Shown here: positions 58,201 to 64,000 of the stretch, one piece after another
Layout: each line of letters opens with the position of its first letter
Numbering within the stretch: position 1 is the stretch's first letter
Assembly (NCBI GenBank): GCA_964019055.1
Contig: OZ025208.1
Coordinates: forward strand, 17,940,228-18,004,227
DNA from: Anthopleura xanthogrammica
Taxonomy: Eukaryota; Cnidaria; Anthozoa; Actiniaria; Actiniidae
Direction of reading: 5' to 3'
Length of the DNA: 64,000 bases
Position numbers and translations under genes: made by a program
Notes under the pieces: generated by a model
Told to the model about the DNA's origin: nothing
The model's database searches: none
What the model saw: the letters and a program-made list of their open reading frames with translations, nothing else

Positions 58201-59384
58201 CCTCTCTTCATCACAGGCGAGAGCACGTTCTTCGTAGAGCTGAGTGAGACGTCAACTATTTTACGTCACGCAACAAGGAATTCGCTTGTTCTACTCGATG
58301 AACTTGGTAAGCTACATACCGCAATGATGATTGAATGAAAAGGAAAATTAAACATCGTGTAAAATAGAAAAGGATGGAACAACTGTAATGACGTTTGGGA
58401 CGTTAGTCCTTCGTCCGAGTAAAGGAAGACTGAATGAGGAGTGCTTATGCCATCATATACTAACGGTTTATCCTTTTTCTTATCAGGTCGCGGTACAGCC
58501 ACTTTTGATGGTACAGCAATAGCATGTGCTGTAGTGAGAGAGCTCTCAAGTAATATTCAATGCAGAACACTGTTCTCCACTCACTACCACTCCCTGGTGG
58601 AAGAATTTGCCGGTGATCCTAATGTTCGCCTTGGACATATGGTAAAACTACTCATTCTCGACACTTGAATCATGTTAATTTATCATTACTGTATTATATA
58701 GTGCTGTGTCTTGTCTTAGGCTTGTATGGTGGAGAATGATGATGAGGAAGGAGACCCCAGCAAGGAAACCATCACATTTCTATACAAGTTTGTCAAAGGA
58801 GACTGTCCCAAGAGTTATGGGTTTAATGCAGCAAGGCTCGCAGGCATTCCAGATGAGGTAAGTTGTTTGCATTAGATTAGCAATGAGGATATTTTACTGA
58901 CGCAGTGCGCCAAAAGTAGTAACGATAATATTAACACCAAATACTTGCAGTAATGTAGTAATAGTTGATTCATGGGATGTGCACTCTCTTTTTCAGATTA
59001 TTTCACTGGCAGTGCACAAGTCAAGAGAGTTCGAGGAGACCTTGGACCAAATCAAACTTTTTAAGTAAGATTTTACTCAAGATTTTCTCTCGAGTCGATG
59101 ATTTTTCTGCTTTTCTTTTTCACTTGTTGTGAAACGTAACAAAGCTACATTCATCTTGCTGTTGCTACCGACGTTGCCATCTATAGTCTTTGCTGCAGTT
59201 GCTGCACTTTTTCCCCAGCAACATACTGTATATACTATTTATAACATATATATAATGCTAATAAATAATACTAATGCTCTGTTTCTCTGTGTTTTTTCTT
59301 TCTTTCAGGAGGTTCATCGGAAATGCTTGTGATTCAAGCTCGATAAAGAATTATTTAAACATCGTTAAGAAATTAAGAAAGTAG
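44105..59384 (+). CDS. MSH6: MSH6 mismatch-repair ATPase (1383 aa, 41 exons)
   Basis: Partner of MSH2 in MutS-alpha, which binds base mismatches and small loops in nuclear DNA. Exons: 44105-44460, 44851-45106, 46545-46644, 48248-48366, 49115-49449, 49538-49592, 49672-49710, 49807-49866, 50124-50198, 50284-50360, 50733-50791, 50937-50999, 51081-51157, 51385-51459, 52996-53067, 53384-53474, 53554-53642, 53726-53762, 53883-53949, 54336-54390, 54473-54547, 54780-54888, 55049-55112, 55249-55347, 55451-55531, 55639-55734, 55828-55918, 56041-56095, 56178-56278, 56555-56576, 56771-56981, 57113-57184, 57262-57334, 57413-57511, 57612-57743, 57822-57909, 58217-58306, 58487-58641, 58720-58857, 58997-59064, 59309-59384. 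All phases agree. A PIP-box-like start (LLSYF) is followed by a PWWP domain (PWWP at 81-84), an acidic/Ser-rich linker, the mismatch wedge F444-Y-E446, Walker [10 protein letters not shown] (about 1157-1165), Walker B DE (about 1236-1237) and STHYHS. Human MSH6 is similar in length with far fewer exons. The weakest splice call is the exon 35 acceptor (AAG, poor pyrimidine tract). Confidence 0.95.
45195..46460. repeat. 65-bp minisatellite in MSH6 intron 2
   Basis: About 19 units of 65 bp with the core GGAGGGTAATATCTATGCCT and GGAGGGGGATGAATTTCCAA. Two unit types, AAAGAGTGG and AAGGGGTGG, alternate over much of the array, suggesting 130-bp higher-order units. The first units (to about 45540) are more diverged. 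Minus-strand open frames across it are artefacts. Confidence 0.96.
49229..49266 (+). repeat. in-frame TCA microsatellite in MSH6 exon 5
   Basis: A run of about nine to ten TCA triplets encodes ten consecutive serines in the linker before the mismatch-binding domain. GAT/GAN triplet runs encode Asp/Glu tracts in exon 2 (about 44992-45020) and exon 4 (about 48315-48340). Confidence 0.9.
51190..51330 (+). mobile_element. possible tRNA-derived SINE in MSH6 intron 13
   Basis: TAGCACAGTTGGTTAGTACG (from about 51211) resembles a tRNA box A, and about 30 bp later GTTTGATCCTCAGG resembles a degenerate box B. A short unrelated tail follows. It is too degenerate to be a working tRNA; no clear target duplication was found. 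Confidence 0.45.
51509..52582. repeat. 10/11-bp two-type minisatellite in MSH6 intron 14
   Basis: About 100 units of two kinds, TATGTAAGGG (10 bp) and TATGTACAGGG (11 bp), in irregular order over about 1.07 kb. The early part is rich in the 10-bp type and the middle in the 11-bp type. GGTATGT occurs in nearly every unit and matches the core of a 5' splice site. It begins about 50 bp after exon 14. Confidence 0.97.
53995..54286. mobile_element. foldback/TIR repeats in MSH6 intron 19
   Basis: Two adjacent inverted structures. CACTTAATGACTGGTCCC (53995) pairs with GGATCAGTCATTAAGTG (to 54087). TATTATATATTCTAGTCAAAC (54091) pairs with GTTTGACTAGGATATATAATA near 54264-54286. I believe the first word occurs widely as a repeat in some marine invertebrate genomes, but that is recollection only. 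No ORF. Confidence 0.65.
54900..55068. repeat. duplicated 3' splice site in MSH6 intron 22
   Basis: About 80 bp, including the end of intron 22 and the first 18 nt of exon 23 (TAGGAAAGAGGTTATTCAA), is present twice: at about 54895-54990 and 54991-55068. Only the second continues into exon 23 coding sequence (GCAGTGGCTG). The first is a decoy acceptor. Confidence 0.8.
56380..56512. repeat. small minisatellite in MSH6 intron 29
   Basis: About six units of 21-22 bp with the core CAGTAGGGTGTNGGTGGGT. Not coding. Confidence 0.85.
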
Positions 59385-60683
59385 ATTATACTGAGAAGTG
59401 TTAATAAACACCAGTATTAATATGGTGTATACATGTAAATCAGTATTAAGGTGTGTCCACTGTCGTACCTAGTATCTAGGTGAAACTAACTTGTGACAGT
59501 TGTCACTTCATCATTATCACATAGAAAGAAAATTAGACTGGGATTCATTGACGTAAGAAAGAGTCGTCGAAGTGTGTCGCCATTCACTCGTAAAACTGTC
59601 GGCTTGACATTTACCCATAATGCTTTGTAACCTTTACAGTACTTACTACGTGACATCCCATACTAGATAAGAATCTACTAGATAATACTCTTGTCATCAT
59701 CTTTATAGAATAATGGTTTCAGACGTAGGTTGGAAAAGGAATTTATACATTCACTCTGACATTGGTCTCGGTCCTAGACCCTCCCGAGTGCCGCCATTGA
59801 CTGCAAGAGTAACACCTACCAAGAAAACTGTCTTGTCTACCCCCAGCCCCCCTCCGCTACGATTATATTATTTTAGGCACAAAGCATTGTGGTTAAAAAT
59901 GGAATACACTGACCGATAAATGGGAATCGCTTATATATGTATGTCGTTCATATTGTACGAAACTGTTATGGTACGAATATTAAATTAGTATATCAGATAA
60001 GTTAATGGTCAAATTTAAAATTAAATAAATGACTGTTGAAAGAACGCTTGTTTTCACCAATTTGTAATCGTAAAGGAAATTCTATCTCCCTCATCCATTC
60101 CCTCTATCTTTCCTTTCCTTCCCTTTCCTTTCCAGACGCCTTCTGCAAAGGAAAGAATGTATACAATCCACGAGTTAGAAAGGACGTCTGAAGAAATACT
60201 AAGTTTTAACACTAAGTTTTAACACGAATTTGCACGAATGTCAAATATATCTGCACTACTTGACTGAACAAATCTTCACTTAAGAACGAAATTTTGATTA
60301 AAATTCAAGGGATTTTTTTTCGTTTCTAGACGGATATTATGCGAACTATCACAACCACGCAGTCATTCCGACATGTTTTCCAGTCATACATATTTGAAGT
60401 AAAAAATATCGATTTCCTGTGGGTTGGACGAAGGCCTGACGAAGGCTGGGTCATGCCGAATAACCAATAGCAAATTATTTACCTAAGCTAATAATAGTAA
60501 ACCAATCACTGAGCTGTGTAAAAGACCTTATGGCATGTGTGGTTGCACGATTAATATCCCTCTTAACCAATTAAATGAATCGTTATATCTTCAGTACTTA
60601 CGAACCAATCAGAGAAGCCGTACTTTGCCGAGATTTTAGTGTATTTTTACGGCAATGCTATTCATTTGGTCCAGACGAGGATA
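59385..60683. other. MSH6 3' region and PPM1K upstream region
   Basis: AATAAA at 59404 is a plausible MSH6 polyadenylation signal, very close to the stop. A CCTTTCCTTCC tract lies at about 60107-60135, and TAAGTTTTAACAC is directly repeated at about 60201-60225. Short frames here are not convincing genes. Confidence 0.5.
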
Positions 60684-62526
60684 ATGTGGCGTACAGGATT
60701 GCTGGTATTTGCTTCAAAAAATATACGTTTTTGTGCTTTACGGACTTTATGTCGCACTAAGACCAGTGAAGCCCTTCATCCTGGTGTTGTAAAGCGATGT
60801 ATTTCAAGTCCAACAGCTTATTCTGACGATGAAAGACGAGAAACTCTTCGTCTTTGGAGCGATAGTGGCGGGTACGACGTAGTTTCAAGTCCCTTCGATG
60901 ATCTTGGAGCCTGGCATGAAGCAGAAGCTAAATCCTTTCTTCACAACGTGTCTGTTGACTCTGTAGGATCCAGTACGAACTTGGGCAAAAAACAAGTGAA
61001 TGAAGACCGTTATAAACTGCTTGAACTCGATCCAGACTTGTACTATTTTGCTGTGTTCGACGGCCATGGCGGGTCAGAGGCAGTGGACTTTGTTCACGAG
61101 AAATTGCATAAGATTATTCAACGTTTACATAAAAATAATAAAGACTTAGAAGAGATCCTGGCTGCTGCCTTTGAGGAATGTAACCATGAACTCGAAAAAC
61201 ATATAAGATTCCTTATAAAAGAAAAAGGTAAGAAATAATTTAGTATTTTTCCGCTGTTTATTTATATAAAGCTTAATAGCTTTCTATGCTTTCTGCTTGA
61301 CTGCAGATTCTCTAGATTCTGTAGTTTTTTTTAAGTATGAATAACTCTTAAATCCTTAGTTTAATGTACTTTTATTCGATAAACGATTTACAATGGAATT
61401 TTGTTTCCTGGAGATCCTAGATGAAAGTGAAAAATAGACACAAAGTTTCATGAGCGAGGTCATGCATATAATTCAACACTGTTGACAAACAAAACGTTAG
61501 GTGTAACCTCGAATACTTCACTAACCTTACTGAGTGACGGACATTAGCTTGGTTGGTATCAATGGTTTTAATAATATGATGACGTGCTATTGCTACTGAA
61601 CAAGTAAAAGTTGAAGCAAGAGTTGTACCAGACTTGTAATTCAATGATGCTTCCATCATGTAGCTCATACATCGAGTCCCAAAACACCCTAAGTCCCAAA
61701 ATATGTCCTTCATTGACATTCGTCATTCTTCCCCTAATGAGGATCAGTGAGACTGATCGAAACATTGGGATAATTTTCGTATGTTATATTATTTTCCAAT
61801 GTCCAGAGAAACTAATTTCAATTTATCATACCTTAATCTTGTTTGAACCCCAGAATGGCAAAGTGGTAGAGAAACATGAGATGAAAGGTGACATCCCTAC
61901 CATGAATTTTACAAAAGACAATTATTGATGTTTATATTAATTTCATAATAGGACATCATCCATCAATAGCAGGAGGAGGGACGACAGCTACTGTTACATT
62001 GCTAAGAGATGGATCAGAGCTTGCTGTTGCAAGTGTTGGAGATAGTAGGGCATTACTCTGTCGTAATGGAGAGGCTATGTGCCTAACTGATGACCATCAT
62101 CCTGTTAGAGGGGATGAACATGAGCGGATACTCTCCCATAATGGATGGGTTGATTGGGAGTCATCTCACATCCCAAGAGTAAATGGTAGACTTGCCATGA
62201 CCAGATCTTTGGGAGATTTTGATGTAAAGCCATATGGTGTCATAGCAACACCAGAAACAACAGTACTAAAGGTTGACCATCAAAGTGATGCCTTTCTGGA
62301 ACTTCACACAGATGGTGTCTCTCATGTGATGTCTAGTACTGAACTTGGGTTCATAGTAAGGATGTGTTCAGATCCTGAACAAGCAGCCAATACCTTGACA
62401 TCATGTTCACTACAGTATGGAACTGAAGATAATGTCACATCTATTGTTGTTCCTCTTGGAGCATGGGGAAAGTTTTGTTCACATAATTTTATGAGGAATA
62501 ACCTAATGAGAATTAATTGTATTTAG
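60684..62526 (+). CDS. PPM1K: PPM1K-like mitochondrial PP2C phosphatase (372 aa, 2 exons)
   Basis: Metal-dependent Ser/Thr phosphatase of the PP2C family. The vertebrate orthologue dephosphorylates the branched-chain ketoacid dehydrogenase complex in the mitochondrial matrix. Exons 60684-61227 and 61952-62526 (1119 nt, phase 1 junction). The first ~30 residues are Arg/Lys/Leu-rich without acids ([16 protein letters not shown]), fitting a mitochondrial presequence. PP2C motifs in order: [61 protein letters not shown] and [19 protein letters not shown], with the metal-binding Asp residues kept. I chose the ATG at 60684; upstream frame extension begins only with GTG. The symbol reflects best resemblance; other PP2Cs are less likely given the presequence and the GAWGK end. 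Confidence 0.87.
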
Positions 62527-63779
62527 TCTTGAAAAATAGAAAATACAATTTTTCAGTGTTAAAGGCAATGGGAAAAAATTGATTGGTGAGACTAAAAAAT
62601 CATCAGGATGAAAATTGAAGAAAAATGTATTTTTCTAGCGAGTTGTAATGCATCTGAATATATTTATAAAAAGATATCTAGATTTGTATAAAGATTGCAA
62701 GGTACAGTATTTCATATCTTCTTATGCTTTGGTTCAGCACCAATAAGACTTGTGTTTGGTTCTCTTGGGAATAAGAGTAATTTCATTTAACCTTTGGAAC
62801 ATTCTAATGTTCTGTGAGTGTCAAATGATAACAAAGAAAAATAATAGAATTGCCGTCTACTGATGACTATTAGATTGATTCCACTGGTTAATTGAAACTA
62901 CTTTATCAGAGGCCATCAGTATAGTGATGCATAAACATTTAGAGCTTTCTCTTTCACAGGAATTTATTCATCAATAGTGGGGCTGCACAGGGCCATGTTG
63001 TGAGGCAAAACAATACAATAATTATTGTTTTCTTGTTGGAAATGAAATCTCTTGTCACAACTGCATTGCATTGTTTAAAGGGTCCTTAGAAATGGCTTCT
63101 GTAAGTTTGTTCATAAGTGGCTTCTGAATATCATTAGCATGAACAAATCTGCACAGATTTTGTGTATTTATTTTGCACTTTATTTAAATCATTCTGTTTT
63201 TCTTTTGCGACAACTTAAAATGTCTCGATGTAGTAAGGCCTACTACAGCTCTATCATGTAAATATTGTGTGGAAAAATAGCGTTCAGCAGTGCAGTTTGA
63301 AGTAACTAAATAAATGTGATACATACATAATAGATCATTGGTCAATTAATTTGGGTCAAACTAATGTGTTGGAAAATGGAAAATCAATAAAGACAAGGTG
63401 GGGGGAAAATGCAATGGGGCAAAACAAATAATATTCAAATAATTTTGTAAGGATTATCAAGAAAGTAAATCGGGTATGATGACCTACAAATGCTTAGGAA
63501 AGACTTGATACTGATTTCAACCACAAGAGAGCATTAGTGTGGTAACTTGAGTAAATCTTGGATCTTTTGAGGAAATGATGCGAAAAATGTAAAGGTGGGA
63601 TCCCTGTGGACAAATTTGTACCATGATCCTGTTCGGGCACCTAATTTATTCAAATCCATAAAAGGACTGTTGGCTTAGGCGGGAAAATAACCCAATATGA
63701 TTGGTTGAAATTTGAATATGTCGCCCTCTGATTGGTTGATTGATGTTCAAAATAAGAGCAATGATTTTTTGGCGGACTA
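62527..63779. other. gene-free region after PPM1K
   Basis: Probably PPM1K 3' UTR followed by intergenic DNA. AATAAA words near 63309 and 63387 are candidates for polyadenylation. No repeat or RNA gene recognised. Confidence 0.5.
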
Positions 63780-63831
63780 CGATCTTCTCAGTTTGGCATT
63801 TGTTGGCGTAGAGAAACAAGAGATAAAGATG
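63780..63831 (+). other. possible first exon of a further gene (ATG directly followed by a splice donor)
   Basis: GATAAAG-ATG at 63829-63831 is followed at once by GTGAGT, a strong 5' splice site. This is the layout of genes whose first exon codes for only the initiator Met. Nothing beyond it in the window can be joined with confidence, so product and reality are unproven. Confidence 0.3.
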
Positions 63832-64000
63832 GTGAGTCATCAGTAGAATCAATCCACTTCCATCCAAATAATTTCAAAATCAATCCTTATCCTTTTATCC
63901 AGATGATATACTAAGTGAAGTAAACTGATGATTTAAGGGGAAATTATTCATTTTTGGTATTATTTGGTGCAGAACTTTAAGATTCTTTTCTGTTTGTTTT

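Noticed and set aside
61611..61928. 105-aa frame in PPM1K intron 1
   Set aside because: It lies wholly in the intron between well-supported exons and has no conserved motif; probably repeat-derived sequence.

Overview
This is a window of animal nuclear DNA. The genes in its right two-thirds are split by GT-AG introns, the intergenic DNA is AT-rich, and minisatellites, foldback elements, a LINE and DNA-transposon remnants are common. A THAP-domain fragment, a non-LTR reverse-transcriptase tail, an EPHX1-type epoxide hydrolase, a sigma-type GST and a very intron-rich MSH6 suit a marine invertebrate. A cnidarian is my best guess, but the sequence does not settle this. All functional names come from reading motifs and splice phases by eye; no search was run.

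Region 1 (1-19.3 kb) holds six uninterrupted ORFs (+,-,+,-,+,+; 439, 429, 397, 354, 712 and 185 aa). They encode basic, Ser/Thr-rich, low-complexity proteins that I cannot assign to a named family. They look related in architecture. Several have an N-terminal charged helix. All carry R-x-(R/K)-S-type basic/serine motifs. Three end in a near-C-terminal CRYLR motif and a fourth ends in a TYLR variant. Tandem repeats sit inside or over the 3' ends of three of them. This is the most likely place for an undescribed family or system.

Region 2 (19.9-41 kb) is a duplicated block. A minus-strand EPHX1-like epoxide hydrolase occurs three times: two intact 4-exon copies and one relic. A plus-strand sigma-class GST occurs twice: one broken and one intact. 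A minus-strand IQCC-like IQ-motif gene occurs as one 3' fragment and one full gene. A tandem duplication of about 6-7 kb, with its junction near 33416/33417, explains the arrangement: the left copy keeps the full EPHX and a cut IQCC, and the right copy keeps a cut EPHX and the full IQCC. Later transposon insertions differ between the copies, so each copy shows the empty site of the other. Epoxide hydrolase and GST are consecutive steps in xenobiotic detoxification, so their linkage is biologically sensible.

Region 3 (41-64 kb) holds housekeeping genes. Archease (ZBTB8OS-like, 9 exons including one of 11 nt) lies head-to-head with IQCC, 216 bp apart. MSH6 follows with 41 exons in a fully phase-consistent model of 1383 aa, with two large minisatellites in its introns. 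Next is a two-exon PPM1K-like mitochondrial protein phosphatase. A possible first exon of another gene lies at the right edge.
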